Positions 18,457-26,794 of a stretch of DNA of 64,000 nt are shown here, in pieces. Numbering within the stretch: the first letter of the stretch is position 1; each line of letters opens with the position of its first letter. The stretch is taken from the NCBI RefSeq assembly GCF_002002865.1, contig NZ_CP019508.1, forward strand, positions 620,001 through 684,000. The letters are read 5' to 3'. The stretch comes from Brevundimonas sp. LM2. GTDB lineage: Bacteria > Pseudomonadota > Alphaproteobacteria > Caulobacterales > Caulobacteraceae. The translations under genes and the position numbers were made by a program. The notes beneath the pieces were generated by a model. The model saw only the letters and a list, made by a program, of their open reading frames with translations. It did no database searches and was not told where the DNA came from.

Positions 18457-20019
18457 TCACTCGATCACATAGCCGACCGGGCCCTGCCATCCGGCCGACG
18501 GGGACGTCGTCGGTGCGGGGGAGCCGTAGGCCTGGTTCAGCTGGCCGAAGAAGATGGTCTGGGCGTCGGTCGGGATCCGCAGGCCGTCGGCGGGCGTCTG
18601 CAGGCGGTTCGGCGACGTCGGGGAGACGATATAGGGCTCGACGATCACGACCAGTTCGGTCTCGCCGGACAGGTAGTCCCGCGAACGGAACAACTGTCCC
18701 AGCACCGGCAGGCCACCCAGGCCGGGCAGGGAGTCGATCGCCTGTCGGGTCGATTCCTGGAGCAGGCCGGCGATCATCATGGATCCGCCGGACGGGATCT
18801 CGACGGTGTTCTGCACCCGCCGGACGTTCAGGCCGGCGACGCTCACGGCGGTCGGCGTTCCGGCCCCCAGGGTGATGCCCCCCGTCTGGGTCAGTTCGGA
18901 CACCTCGGCCGAGATCTGCAGGCTGATCCGACCCTCCGACAGGACGATGGGTCGAAAGCCCAGGCTGACGCCATAGGGCTTGAACTCGATGGTGGCGTTG
19001 CCGTCGCGGTCCCGGCCGGTCGGGACCGGGAACTCGCCCCCGGCCAGGAAGCTCGCGCTTTCGCCGTTGACCGAGGTCAGGTTGGGTTCGGCCAGGGTCC
19101 GCACCAGGCCGACGCGTTCGAACGCCTTGATCGTGGCGTCGCCCTTGTTCAGGCCGTCCGACCCGGGGCCGGTTCCCGGCTGGGCCGTGTCCCAGTTGGG
19201 CGAGTCTTCCGGACCGTCGACGACGAACGGGCAGAGGGCGTCGGGCAGAAAGGCCCCGCCGCAGGGACGTTCCATCTGGTAATTCTGGGTCGTGTCGATC
19301 GACGCGCCGGCGCTGATGCCGCCCAGCAGGCTGCCGTTGACCGCGAAACTGGCCGCCTGGCTCAGCAGGAACTGGGTGTCGCCGATCTGGCCCAGCACGG
19401 CCTTGGTATCGAAGCCCAGCTGTTTGATCGCGTTGCGCTGCACCTCGATGATGCGGACCTTCAGCGTCACCTGGTCGGACCCGGCGATGGTCAGCATGTT
19501 GAGCACCTTCTCGGGCGTCGAGACGAAGGCGCGGGCGACCTGGGCGACCTGGGCGGACTGGGCCGCGCTGGTCACCAGGCCGGTCAGGATGATGCTGTCG
19601 TTGACCGCTTCCGCATGGACCTGGGCCCCGGGGGCGACGCGGCTGAGCGTGTCCTGCAGCGCGGTGACGCCGGCGTCGACCCGCACCCGCAGCGTCAGGA
19701 TGGAGCGGCCGGCGGCGTCCATGAAGACGGCGTCGGTCTCGCCCGGCGCGATGCCGATGACGGTGATGCGGCGCGGCGAATGCACATTGGCCTCGGCCAC
19801 GGCCGGGTTGGACACGATGACTTCGCGGGCGTCGGCGGGAAGGTCGACGGCGAAGGACGTCCCTCTCGGCAGGCTGATCAGGCGCGGCGCGGCTCCGGCG
19901 GCGACGGTCTGCCGGCTGGCATAGTCCTGCGCTACCGCGCCGGCGGTCATGCCGGCGGTGATGGTCGCCATCAAGGCGGCGGTGGCCACGGCCACGAAAG
20001 GGGTCCGGGACCGGCTCAT
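18457..20019 (-). CDS. cpaC: Tad pilus secretin CpaC/RcpA
   Basis: Outer-membrane secretin (520 aa) through which the Flp pilus passes. A Sec signal peptide (ALMATITAGMTAGAVAQ) is followed by the pilus-assembly N-terminal domain with GTSFAVDLPADAREVIVSNP. Next come a BON-like segment and the secretin core with VRTLAEPNLTSVNGESASFLAGGEFPVP and EIPSGGSMMIAGLLQE. Length fits the family. Its start overlaps the stop of cpaB by 4 bp (ATGA), indicating coupled translation. Confidence 0.95.
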   Translation of the reverse strand: MSRSRTPFVAVATAALMATITAGMTAGAVAQDYASRQTVAAGAAPRLISLPRGTSFAVDLPADAREVIVSNPAVAEANVHSPRRITVIGIAPGETDAVFMDAAGRSILTLRVRVDAGVTALQDTLSRVAPGAQVHAEAVNDSIILTGLVTSAAQSAQVAQVARAFVSTPEKVLNMLTIAGSDQVTLKVRIIEVQRNAIKQLGFDTKAVLGQIGDTQFLLSQAASFAVNGSLLGGISAGASIDTTQNYQMERPCGGAFLPDALCPFVVDGPEDSPNWDTAQPGTGPGSDGLNKGDATIKAFERVGLVRTLAEPNLTSVNGESASFLAGGEFPVPTGRDRDGNATIEFKPYGVSLGFRPIVLSEGRISLQISAEVSELTQTGGITLGAGTPTAVSVAGLNVRRVQNTVEIPSGGSMMIAGLLQESTRQAIDSLPGLGGLPVLGQLFRSRDYLSGETELVVIVEPYIVSPTSPNRLQTPADGLRIPTDAQTIFFGQLNQAYGSPAPTTSPSAGWQGPVGYVIE

Positions 20020-20933
20020 GGAACGTTCACCACCTGGGGGTCGCCGCCCCGGAAGACGCGGATCGTCTGAGCCCGCTCGACCGGGCGCGGCGCGCTGGCC
20101 ACGCGACCGGAGGGGCCGGACGTGTCGGCATAGGATCGAAGGACCAGCGAGAGGGTGCCGGCGGACTTGGCGAGAGCCAGGACCTCGGCGTCGGCCGGGG
20201 CGAGCTCCAGCGTCGCGGTCGCGCCGACCACGGCCTGCTGATCGTCCCCGGCGCGCGTCGACTGGTCGATGGCCAGGACCTTGACGTTCTGCATGACGAT
20301 CCGGCTGGCGAACTTGGCCTGGCCCGAATCCGGGGCGACCTCCTGTTCGACGGTCACGATCACATCGACGCGGTCGCCTGGCAGGATGAAGCCCCCGGCC
20401 GCGCTTTCGACCGAGACGCCGATGGCCATGGCGCGCATGCCGGGGTCCAGATAGGCGGCCATATAGCCGCTGTCTCCGGCGCGAACGATCTTGCGACTGA
20501 CGATCGGTTCGCCCGCCAGGATGGGCTCGCGCACGACCGATCCGAAATAATCCGCCTTGGCGCCGCCGGTGGCCATGTCGGTGGCCGTGCGGGTCACGCG
20601 GGCCACGGCATTGCCCGCGGCTTCGGTTTTGGCCTCGGGCTTTTCATCGGGCTGCGGCGCGGCGGGCACGGGCACGGAGCCGTCGGTGATGAAGGCCGGA
20701 TTGACCTCGTCGGCCGGCCACTCCTTCCACGCCAGATCGGCGTCGGTCAGGCGCTGGCCGGGGGGCAGGTCGCGGGCGGCGACCAGGACCTTGGCCATGG
20801 GCCGGGCCGGAGCCGCCGCGGCCGTCGCCACGGCCGTCGGCTCGTCGGACGATCCCATGGCGCGCACCACGAACGCCAGGCCGATAGCGGACACGGCGGC
20901 GATACAGATGACGGCGATACGAGCGGGTTTCAT
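20016..20933 (-). CDS. cpaB: Pilus assembly protein CpaB/RcpC
   Basis: Periplasmic, membrane-anchored Tad protein (305 aa) that interacts with the secretin. One N-terminal transmembrane segment (IAVICIAAVSAIGLAFVVRA) precedes an SAF domain (KVLVAARDLPPGQRLTDADLAWKEWP) and the RcpC core with FILPGDRVDVIVTVEQE. The ATG at 20933 gives a short basic N-terminus before the membrane segment; an in-frame ATG at 20966 is possible. It overlaps cpaC and lies 106 bp after cpaA. Confidence 0.93.
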   Translation of the reverse strand: MKPARIAVICIAAVSAIGLAFVVRAMGSSDEPTAVATAAAAPARPMAKVLVAARDLPPGQRLTDADLAWKEWPADEVNPAFITDGSVPVPAAPQPDEKPEAKTEAAGNAVARVTRTATDMATGGAKADYFGSVVREPILAGEPIVSRKIVRAGDSGYMAAYLDPGMRAMAIGVSVESAAGGFILPGDRVDVIVTVEQEVAPDSGQAKFASRIVMQNVKVLAIDQSTRAGDDQQAVVGATATLELAPADAEVLALAKSAGTLSLVLRSYADTSGPSGRVASAPRPVERAQTIRVFRGGDPQVVNVP

Positions 20934-21039
20934 CCAGGGTCTCCGGCGAAGACCACGCGCCATCACAACGCGAGCGGTCCACCGTTAACGATCATGCCGA
21001 GAGGGGGTTAACGCGAACCTAAGCCCGCAGGCCCTCGCA

Positions 21040-21552
21040 TCATCCCGCCGCGAAAAGGCTCGGCAGGGGACTGGACGGATAGGCCGCCAGGGCGCCGGCG
21101 CAGATGGCGATCCCATAGGGCAGGGCGCCGCGCGGCTGCATCAGGGTCGTGACCCAGCCCGGGGTCCCCTGCGCCGGCAGGACGAGCATCCGCCGCGCCG
21201 CGATCAGGCTGAGGCACAGAAGGCCGCCGAACAGGGCCGTGTAGAGGAAAAACAGGCCCGCGCCCTGCAGGCCCATCCAGAGGCTGGCCGCCGCCATCAT
21301 CTTGGCGTCGCCGCCGCCGATCACGTTCATGGCGAACAGGCCCATGCCGACCACCAGGGCCACGACGGCGACGACCGCGTGCAGACCCACGCTCGGCACC
21401 GACAGACCGACCGCGAAGGCCGCCGGAAAGAAGCTCAGGATCAGAAGGCCCGAGATCCAGTTGGGAATTTTCATCGTCGTCAGGTCGGACAAGGCCGCGA
21501 CGATCGCGAGCGCGGGCAGCGCGCCGAGCAGGAGAAGGGTCAAATTATCCAT
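21040..21552 (-). CDS. cpaA: Prepilin peptidase CpaA
   Basis: Inner-membrane aspartic peptidase (170 aa) that removes the leader from PilA and probably from TadE/TadG pseudopilins. It has only the peptidase half (A24) and no methyltransferase domain, as usual for Tad systems. The two catalytic aspartates are in LSDLTTMKIPNW (about residue 23) and GGGDAKMMAA (about residue 85). About six transmembrane helices. It lies 124 bp downstream of pilA on the same strand. Confidence 0.93.
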   Translation of the reverse strand: MDNLTLLLLGALPALAIVAALSDLTTMKIPNWISGLLILSFFPAAFAVGLSVPSVGLHAVVAVVALVVGMGLFAMNVIGGGDAKMMAAASLWMGLQGAGLFFLYTALFGGLLCLSLIAARRMLVLPAQGTPGWVTTLMQPRGALPYGIAICAGALAAYPSSPLPSLFAAG

Positions 21553-21676
21553 GAACCGCAGCCTAGCGGCCGCGGGTTAAGCCCGGGTTTCCGGAGCCCT
21601 TCGCTTCGGCCACAGACAAAGGGCCGGAGCGGTTTCCCGCCCCGGCCCCCGGTCTCAAGACCCTTCGGCCTGTCTA

Positions 21677-21865
21677 TCAGGCGGCGGGCGCGTCACCGGC
21701 GGTGTTGAGCTCGGTTTCGATGCCTTCGAAGGCGTTGGTCAGGCCGTCGCTCAGCGTCCCCATGACGGCGATCAGGACAACGGCGATCAGGGCGGCGATC
21801 AGGCCATATTCAATGGCCGTCGCGCCGGACTCGTCTTTGGCGAACTTGTTGAGGAACTTGGTCAT
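21677..21865 (-). CDS. pilA: Flp-type pilin PilA
   Basis: Major Flp pilin precursor, 62 aa. The leader MTKFLNKFAKDESG is followed by the Flp motif ATAIEYGLIAALIAVV; cleavage by CpaA is expected after Gly14, leaving Glu at position +5 of the mature pilin and Tyr next to it. The remaining 25 residues are the short hydrophilic tail. The ATG at 21865 has a plausible AAGGAAAA site upstream. The gene heads the minus-strand tad locus, behind a long low-GC promoter region. Confidence 0.95.
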   Translation of the reverse strand: MTKFLNKFAKDESGATAIEYGLIAALIAVVLIAVMGTLSDGLTNAFEGIETELNTAGDAPAA

Positions 21866-22201
21866 GAAAGTTTTCCTTGCTGAAAAATGGTGAGGCGAGC
21901 GACGCTGCTGGGAGGCTCCGGTCGCCCGCATTACCCCCAAACACAGGAGCATAATCACTCCCATCGGTTAAAACGCAGTCACGGCGCATGGTTAGCGGCG
22001 CATTTACTATCTTATCTAGAATATCGACAGTATATGTCCGCTCCCGTATCGATCGAAGTCAGTAAGCGTTGCCTTGGACCGGCCGCTGATCGCCGGGTCG
22101 TCAGCCTTTACGGTTCCCGGTGCGGAGGGCGTTTCAGACTTTCTTGAGGTTTCCCGCTGATCGTGCGCGTGGGACGCCCGCGCTCGCGTCGCCTTTAGGG
22201 A
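21866..22201. promoter_or_regulatory. Divergent promoter region between pilA and the cpaC-N/tadEG genes
   Basis: This 336-bp stretch contains no convincing gene and is noticeably richer in A+T than its surroundings around 22000-22040. Minus-strand candidates for pilA are a sigma-54-like element at 21948-21963 (TGGGAGTGATTATGCT, with GG and GC ten bases apart), TTAACCG at 21965-21971 and CTAACCATG at 21987-21995, which resemble CtrA half-sites. An 86-aa plus-strand frame covers part of the region but has no family features. Confidence 0.5.
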
Positions 22202-22603
22202 ATGCCGACCATGGCTGGCTGTTTCGCCTCACCTCTCGCCCGTCCGGCCGCCGTCCTCGGCGGGATCGCAAGCCTGTTCCTGGCGGGCGTCGCCCAGGCC
22301 CAGTCGCTGAACGTCGAGATCGATCGACTGACGCGTGTGGCCGTGCACGGCGCGGTCGCCTCGGTCATCGTCGGCAACCCCGCCATCGCCGATGTGACGG
22401 TGGTGGATGCCAATACCCTGTTCGTGACGGGCAAGGGCTATGGCGTGACGGAGGTGGTCGCGGTCGATCGGGCCGGTCGCACGGTCTATGAGAGCGAGGT
22501 CGTGGTCACCGGCGGCTCGGGCGTGGCGGTCCGGGTTTGGCGGGGCGCGGAAGACAAGGAAGTGATCTGCGCCGCATCCTGCTGGACCAGCACGCGGGAG
22601 TGA
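22202..22603 (+). CDS. Stand-alone pilus-assembly N-terminal domain protein (CpaC N-domain-like)
   Basis: A 133-aa exported protein. The signal peptide ends FLAGVAQAQS. The mature part (SLNVEIDRLTRVAVHGAVASVIVGNPAIADVT...) matches the N-terminal domain found at the front of CpaC-type secretins, here without a secretin core. It begins a plus-strand group with two TadE-like genes and may be an accessory periplasmic component of the pilus pore (compare CpaI-type genes of Caulobacter; that equivalence is inferred). The first ATG is used; a second in-frame ATG at 22211 is equally plausible. Confidence 0.75.
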   Translation: MPTMAGCFASPLARPAAVLGGIASLFLAGVAQAQSLNVEIDRLTRVAVHGAVASVIVGNPAIADVTVVDANTLFVTGKGYGVTEVVAVDRAGRTVYESEVVVTGGSGVAVRVWRGAEDKEVICAASCWTSTRE

Positions 22604-22608
22604 TCTGC

Positions 22609-23151
22609 ATGCCCACGTCGCCTCTTCCCCCTGTACGCAAGACCGGCCGACGGCGGGGTCATCGATCGGGCGTGGCCGCCGTGGAATTCGCGTTCGTGGC
22701 CGCGCCCTTCTTCTTTCTGATCTTCGCGATCATGCAGATCGCCTTCCTGTTCCTGCTCGACTCCCTGCTCGAGAGCGCGACCATGCAGACGGCGCGACTG
22801 GTCCGCACCGGCGAGGCGTTCGATCGCAGCCTGACCCAGGCGCAGTTCGAAAGCGAACTGTGCGCGCGCATGAGCGTGTTCCAGGCCGAGTGCCCCAATC
22901 GCCTCTCCGTCGATATCCGCGAGATCCCTCAGTTCCGCAATCAGACCCTGCCGAACCCGGTGGTGAACGGGGTGCTGAATGAAGCCGGGCTCGCCTACAC
23001 CAACGCCCAGGCCAGCAGCCTGGTGGTGGTGCGGGTCTGGTACCGCCAGGCCCTGTTCGTGCCGACCCTGTCCCAGGCCGTGTCGCGCCCGGAGTCGGGC
23101 GATCTCCTGCTGAACGTCACCACCGCGTTCCGCAGCGAGCCTTACGAATGA
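22609..23151 (+). CDS. tadE: TadE-like pilus assembly protein
   Basis: A 180-aa minor pseudopilin of the Tad system. The N-terminus has a basic leader followed by RSGVAAVEFAFVAAPFFFLIFAIMQIAF, the TadE pattern with a Glu five residues into the hydrophobic segment, probably processed by CpaA. The rest is periplasmic. The ATG at 22609 lies 5 bp after the previous stop; the last four bases overlap the next gene's start (ATGA). Confidence 0.85.
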   Translation: MPTSPLPPVRKTGRRRGHRSGVAAVEFAFVAAPFFFLIFAIMQIAFLFLLDSLLESATMQTARLVRTGEAFDRSLTQAQFESELCARMSVFQAECPNRLSVDIREIPQFRNQTLPNPVVNGVLNEAGLAYTNAQASSLVVVRVWYRQALFVPTLSQAVSRPESGDLLLNVTTAFRSEPYE

Positions 23152-23705
23152 TGCCCCGCGTCGCGAAACAACCGGGGCTGCTGAGCCGGTTCTGGCAGGA
23201 TCGCCGCGGCGTGTCGGCGGTCGAGTTCGCCCTGCTGGCCCCCGTCCTGATCATCCTGTATTTCGGTGCCGCCGAGTTCTGCCAGGCCTTCATGGCCCAG
23301 AAGCGGCTCGGCCATGCCACGGCCCAGCTGGCCGACATCACCTCCCAGGACAATGCCGTCACCGTCAACGAGCTGAGCGACACCATGGCGATCGCCGGCC
23401 TGATCATGACGCCCTATCCGACCGCGCCGTTGAAGATGCGGGTCTCGAGCGTCACGCGCAACGCCGAGGGCGTGGCCAAGGTCGACTGGAGCCGCCCGGA
23501 CGGCATGACGCCGCTGCTTCGGGACGCCGTGGTCACGATCCCGGCCGGGGTCATCGAGAACGGCGAAAGCGTCATCCTCAGCGAGGCGACCTACGATTAC
23601 AGCTCACCACTGGGCTATCTGGTGCCGGAAATGGTCGTGTTCAGCCGCACCTTCTATCTGCGTCCGCGTCTGGTCAACAAGATCACCTGCAGCGACTGCG
23701 CCTAG
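23148..23705 (+). CDS. TadE/TadG-like pilus assembly protein
   Basis: A 185-aa second pseudopilin-like protein. The leader QDRRGVSAVEFALLAPVLIILYFGAAEFC again shows the Glu in the hydrophobic segment typical of TadE-domain proteins. Two cysteines (CSDC) end the protein. At 185 aa it is much shorter than classical TadG (400-600 aa with a von Willebrand-like region), so TadE/CpaK-like is the safer name. It is translationally coupled to the preceding tadE. Confidence 0.82.
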   Translation: MMPRVAKQPGLLSRFWQDRRGVSAVEFALLAPVLIILYFGAAEFCQAFMAQKRLGHATAQLADITSQDNAVTVNELSDTMAIAGLIMTPYPTAPLKMRVSSVTRNAEGVAKVDWSRPDGMTPLLRDAVVTIPAGVIENGESVILSEATYDYSSPLGYLVPEMVVFSRTFYLRPRLVNKITCSDCA

Positions 23706-23713
23706 ACCCGCGC

Positions 23714-23742
23714 CCCTGGTCGACGTCAGCCGCCGACCAGGG
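23714..23742. terminator. Bidirectional hairpin between the tadEG genes and pabB
   Basis: CCCTGGTCG (23714-23722) pairs with CGACCAGGG (23734-23742), a 9-bp stem with an 11-nt loop. It spans the convergent 3' ends and includes the pabB stop codon in its loop. There is no T run. Confidence 0.45.
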
Positions 23743-25024
23743 CGCGCCGGATCGCCGTGATCTTGGTCTCGGTCTCGGCGCATTCCGCCGACGGATCGCT
23801 GTCGGCCACGATGCCGGCCCCCGCCAGGGTGCGGACCCGCCACCGGCCCGCCTCGCGCCGGAAACAGGCCGTGCGGATCAAGACCGAGGCGGTCATCCGC
23901 CCACGGTCATCCAGCAGGAACAGTGAACCGCACCACGGGCCGCGCGGCGGTTCATGGTGCGCGATGACCTTCATCGCCTGATGCTTCGGGGCCCCGGTGA
24001 TCGAGCCGGGAGGAAAGGTGGCGGTCAGGACCGCGGCGGGATCGGTGCCCGGCACCGCCTCCGCCACCACGGTCGAGACCAGGTGGTGGACGGTGGCGAA
24101 GGTTTCGAGCGCGAACAGACGCTCGACCGCCACAGATCCCGGCAGGCAGACTCGGGCCAGGTCGTTGCGCATCAGGTCGACGATCATCAGATTCTCGGCC
24201 CGGTCCTTGGCGCTGGCGATCAGATCCGCCGCCTGCGCTGCGTCTCGCGCCGGATCCGGATCCCGCCGCCGCGTGCCCTTGATCGGTCGCGTCTCGATGC
24301 GGCGATCGGAGGGATCGAAGGTCAGGAACAGCTCGGGCGAGTTCGACACCAGGGCGCGGTCGCCGATCCGCCAGAAGGCCCCATAGGGCGCGCTTCCCCG
24401 GGCCAGTCGCACGAACACGTCGAACGGGTCGGCGTCGGGCTTTAGCGATCCGGTCCAGGCCCGGGCGATATTGGCCTGGAACAATTCACCGGCGGCGATG
24501 CGGGCCACAACGTCGCCGACCGCGTCGCGATAGGCCTCGGCCGGCTGCTCCGGCTCCAGCGCCGCGGCCGGGGGCGGGGGTTCGGTCGGCTGGGTCGCCC
24601 CCGCGATCCATCCGGCCGCCCGATGCGCCTCGGCCTCGGCCTCGGGTCCGATTCCGATGGCTTGAACGGTCCCCGTCGGGTGGTGAAAGCGCAGCAGCGC
24701 CGGATAGCGGGCGAGCATCAAGTCGGGCCAGGCGTCCGCGCCGCCGGGCCGGGGCCCCGTCGCCGGCCGGGCCCCCGCGTCATAGGCCGCCAGCCCGACC
24801 AGGTGGCGGTCGAACCCTGGCTGCCTCAGCCGGGCGAAGGGGTCGGCGTCGTCGACCGGGCCGACCTCCATCCGATCGGGATCCGCCCCGACCCAGGACA
24901 CGCGCCCGTTCGGCCCGCCGTCGGACAGCAGGCACAGAGCCCCCGGGCGGTGCGACACCCGGGCGGCGACCGCGAGGGGCGCGATCCACGGCAGTTGCAG
25001 GACGAACCGATCCGCGCCGCTCAC
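23726..25024 (-). CDS. pabB: Aminodeoxychorismate synthase component I
   Basis: Predicted PabB (432 aa), the chorismate-binding subunit that makes 4-amino-4-deoxychorismate for folate. The C-terminal chorismate-binding domain shows LFQANIARAW, RPIKGTRRRD (PIKGT, with the lysine that distinguishes PabB from anthranilate synthase), DLMRNDLARVC, GSITGAPKHQAM and AGAGIVADSDPSAECAETE. The N-terminal part is less conserved, as usual. The start overlaps the stop of the upstream phosphatase gene by 4 bp. The glutaminase partner PabA is not in the window. Confidence 0.92.
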   Translation of the reverse strand: MSGADRFVLQLPWIAPLAVAARVSHRPGALCLLSDGGPNGRVSWVGADPDRMEVGPVDDADPFARLRQPGFDRHLVGLAAYDAGARPATGPRPGGADAWPDLMLARYPALLRFHHPTGTVQAIGIGPEAEAEAHRAAGWIAGATQPTEPPPPAAALEPEQPAEAYRDAVGDVVARIAAGELFQANIARAWTGSLKPDADPFDVFVRLARGSAPYGAFWRIGDRALVSNSPELFLTFDPSDRRIETRPIKGTRRRDPDPARDAAQAADLIASAKDRAENLMIVDLMRNDLARVCLPGSVAVERLFALETFATVHHLVSTVVAEAVPGTDPAAVLTATFPPGSITGAPKHQAMKVIAHHEPPRGPWCGSLFLLDDRGRMTASVLIRTACFRREAGRWRVRTLAGAGIVADSDPSAECAETETKITAIRRALVGG

Positions 25025-25800
25025 TCCGCCAGCCGCTCCGTGATCCGGTCGCGCATGGGGGCATCGACGCCCAGGGCCTGTTCCAGATAGGCGTCGATCG
25101 AGCCGTGCTGGGATTCGATGGCCGCGATGGCGGCCTCCAGATAGGCCGCCTCCACCCCCATGAAGGCCACCACCGCATCGTGCGAGGCCGTGCGCCCAGT
25201 GAAGGCCTTCAGCTGTTCGGCGATGCCGGGAGCCCGCGCCTCCAGATCCACCGCGATATTGGTCAGCAGATAGTCCTCGACCAGATCGTCCTGGCCGACG
25301 CCAAGCAGGTGATGGGTCAGGGCCGCCAGCATCCCCGTCCGGTCCTTGCCCGCCGCGCAGTGGATCAGGACCGGGCGGTCGGTCTCGCCCAGGGCGCGGA
25401 AATAGCGGGCGAACAGGTCCAGATGGGCGGGGGCGAAGGGCAGTTCCCGATAGGTCTCGGTCATGAACCGCCGACCCGAGTCCGGCGTCAGGTCCGCAGT
25501 CTTCAGGAAGGTGATGTGCGGGGCCTCGCCCGTCTCGTCCAGGTCGCTCTCGACCACCTGACCGGTGAAGTTGGCCGGGCGTCTGGACGGCTGGCGACGC
25601 CGTTCCACGGGCCGGCGCAGGTCGATGACCGTGCCGATGTCGAGCCGCGACAGACGCTCGAGGTCGGCGTCGGACACGCTGGCCTGATGGGCCGACCGGA
25701 ACAGGCGGCCGGGTCGCACCCGCGTTCCGGCCGTCGTGGCGTAGTCGCCATAGTCGCGAAAGTTGTCGAGCGCCTCGAAGGCATGGATGCGACCGGTCAT
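25021..25800 (-). CDS. Tyrosine-protein phosphatase (Y_phosphatase3 / PTP-DSP superfamily)
   Basis: Cysteine-dependent phosphatase of 259 aa. The catalytic CX5R P-loop is HCAAGKDRTG at about residue 145. The N-terminal NFRDYGDYATTAGTRVRPGRLFRSA is characteristic of the Y_phosphatase3 family of secreted or cytosolic tyrosine/phosphoinositide phosphatases. There is no signal peptide here, so it is probably cytosolic. It is translationally coupled to pabB (ATGA overlap), without an evident functional link. Substrate unknown. Confidence 0.9.
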   Translation of the reverse strand: MTGRIHAFEALDNFRDYGDYATTAGTRVRPGRLFRSAHQASVSDADLERLSRLDIGTVIDLRRPVERRRQPSRRPANFTGQVVESDLDETGEAPHITFLKTADLTPDSGRRFMTETYRELPFAPAHLDLFARYFRALGETDRPVLIHCAAGKDRTGMLAALTHHLLGVGQDDLVEDYLLTNIAVDLEARAPGIAEQLKAFTGRTASHDAVVAFMGVEAAYLEAAIAAIESQHGSIDAYLEQALGVDAPMRDRITERLAE

Positions 25801-25842
25801 GCCGCCTCTATAGCCCAGGCGCCGGGGAGCGGGACAGGGGGC

Positions 25843-26148
25843 CTAGGCGCGCGGAGCGACCAGACCGGCCATGGCATCCAGATAGGCCACGAAAGCTGCG
25901 CGGCCGGCCTCGGTCATGCCGGCCTCCGTCAGCGGCTTGCGGCCCACGAACCGTTTGGTGACGGCGACGAAGCCCGCCTCCTCCAGCTTGCGCAGGTGGA
26001 CCGACAGGTTGCCGTCGGTGGTCTGCAGACGGGCCTTCAAAGTGTTGAAGTCGGCGGTCTCGACCCCCGCCAGCACGGCCATGACCCCCAGCCGGACGCG
26101 GCCGTGGATGACGTCGTCGATCCGCCCGATGTCGAAATCGTCGGGCAC
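25843..26148 (-). CDS. Winged-helix transcriptional regulator
   Basis: A 101-aa DNA-binding protein of the small winged-helix family (HTH_34, ArsR/MarR-like). The core HGRVRLGVMAVLAGVETADFNTLKARLQTTDGNLSVHLRKLEEAGFVAVTKRF contains the recognition helix and wing. FVGRKPLTEAGMTEAGRAAFVAYLDAM closes it. The GTG at 26148 is the best start: it follows the upstream stop by 2 bp and directly begins the domain. It is the last gene of a three-gene operon with two membrane paralogues and probably controls that operon through the palindrome at 27411-27425. Confidence 0.85.
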   Translation of the reverse strand: MPDDFDIGRIDDVIHGRVRLGVMAVLAGVETADFNTLKARLQTTDGNLSVHLRKLEEAGFVAVTKRFVGRKPLTEAGMTEAGRAAFVAYLDAMAGLVAPRA

Positions 26149-26150
26149 GC

Positions 26151-26771
26151 TCAGGCCTTCGCCGACCGCATCAGCAGCAAGCCGGGCAGGGCCATCAGGC
26201 CGAACAGGGCGGCTGCATAGGCCAGATACTGCGCCGCCATCCCGGCCATCAGCGCCAGCAGCGGGGCCGCCAGGAAGGAGGCGATCGCCAGGACGCTCAG
26301 GGGCCGTGACTTCTGCAGCGTCGCGGTCACCGACCAGCCCAGGCCGTAGAAGGCCATGATGACCGACGGGATCAGGCTGAACATCATCGGCAGGCCTTCC
26401 GCGCCCATGCGCGACCCGATGACGGCCAGGGAGGTGAACAGGGCGAAGATGCCCCAGCCCACGGCCGTCCAGGCCGCGCTCGCGCCGCGAGCGGCCGTGG
26501 TGCGAACGCCCCCGACGCGCCTCAGCCGAACGCTGACCCCGACGACGATCATCAGAAACAGGCCGGTGGCCGCGAGCCACAACAGGTTGAACGCGGCGGT
26601 GGGCATCGTCACAAGGCCACTGGCGACGGCCCAGTGCACCAGACTGGCGCAGCCAAAGATGACGCCGGCCGCCATCAGGATCGCCGCGCCGCGCATCGGG
26701 GATCGCCCGCCTTCCTCGGCCAGTTGGCGCATCCAGGCGATGTCGGTGGTGTCGTTCCGGGTCTCGGTCAT
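26151..26771 (-). CDS. Polytopic membrane protein, paralogue of the upstream gene
   Basis: A 206-aa protein with about six transmembrane helices and no recognised functional motif. It resembles the upstream gene product along its length: both have RLRxxGG between helices 2 and 3, a Pro-containing helix followed by G-W (SLIPSVIMAFYGLGW here, WMSPIGLSVYAVGW there), and a QYLAYA segment before a Leu/Pro-rich final helix. The ATG at 26771 follows the upstream stop by 23 bp. It is probably co-transcribed with its paralogue and the winged-helix gene. Function unknown. Confidence 0.78.
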   Translation of the reverse strand: MTETRNDTTDIAWMRQLAEEGGRSPMRGAAILMAAGVIFGCASLVHWAVASGLVTMPTAAFNLLWLAATGLFLMIVVGVSVRLRRVGGVRTTAARGASAAWTAVGWGIFALFTSLAVIGSRMGAEGLPMMFSLIPSVIMAFYGLGWSVTATLQKSRPLSVLAIASFLAAPLLALMAGMAAQYLAYAAALFGLMALPGLLLMRSAKA

Positions 26772-26794
26772 CTGCAATTCCCTCCGTTCAGCGA

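Noticed and set aside
21887..22147. An 86-aa frame between pilA and the CpaC N-domain gene
   Set aside because: No family features or ribosome-binding site, and it covers the A+T-rich promoter region.
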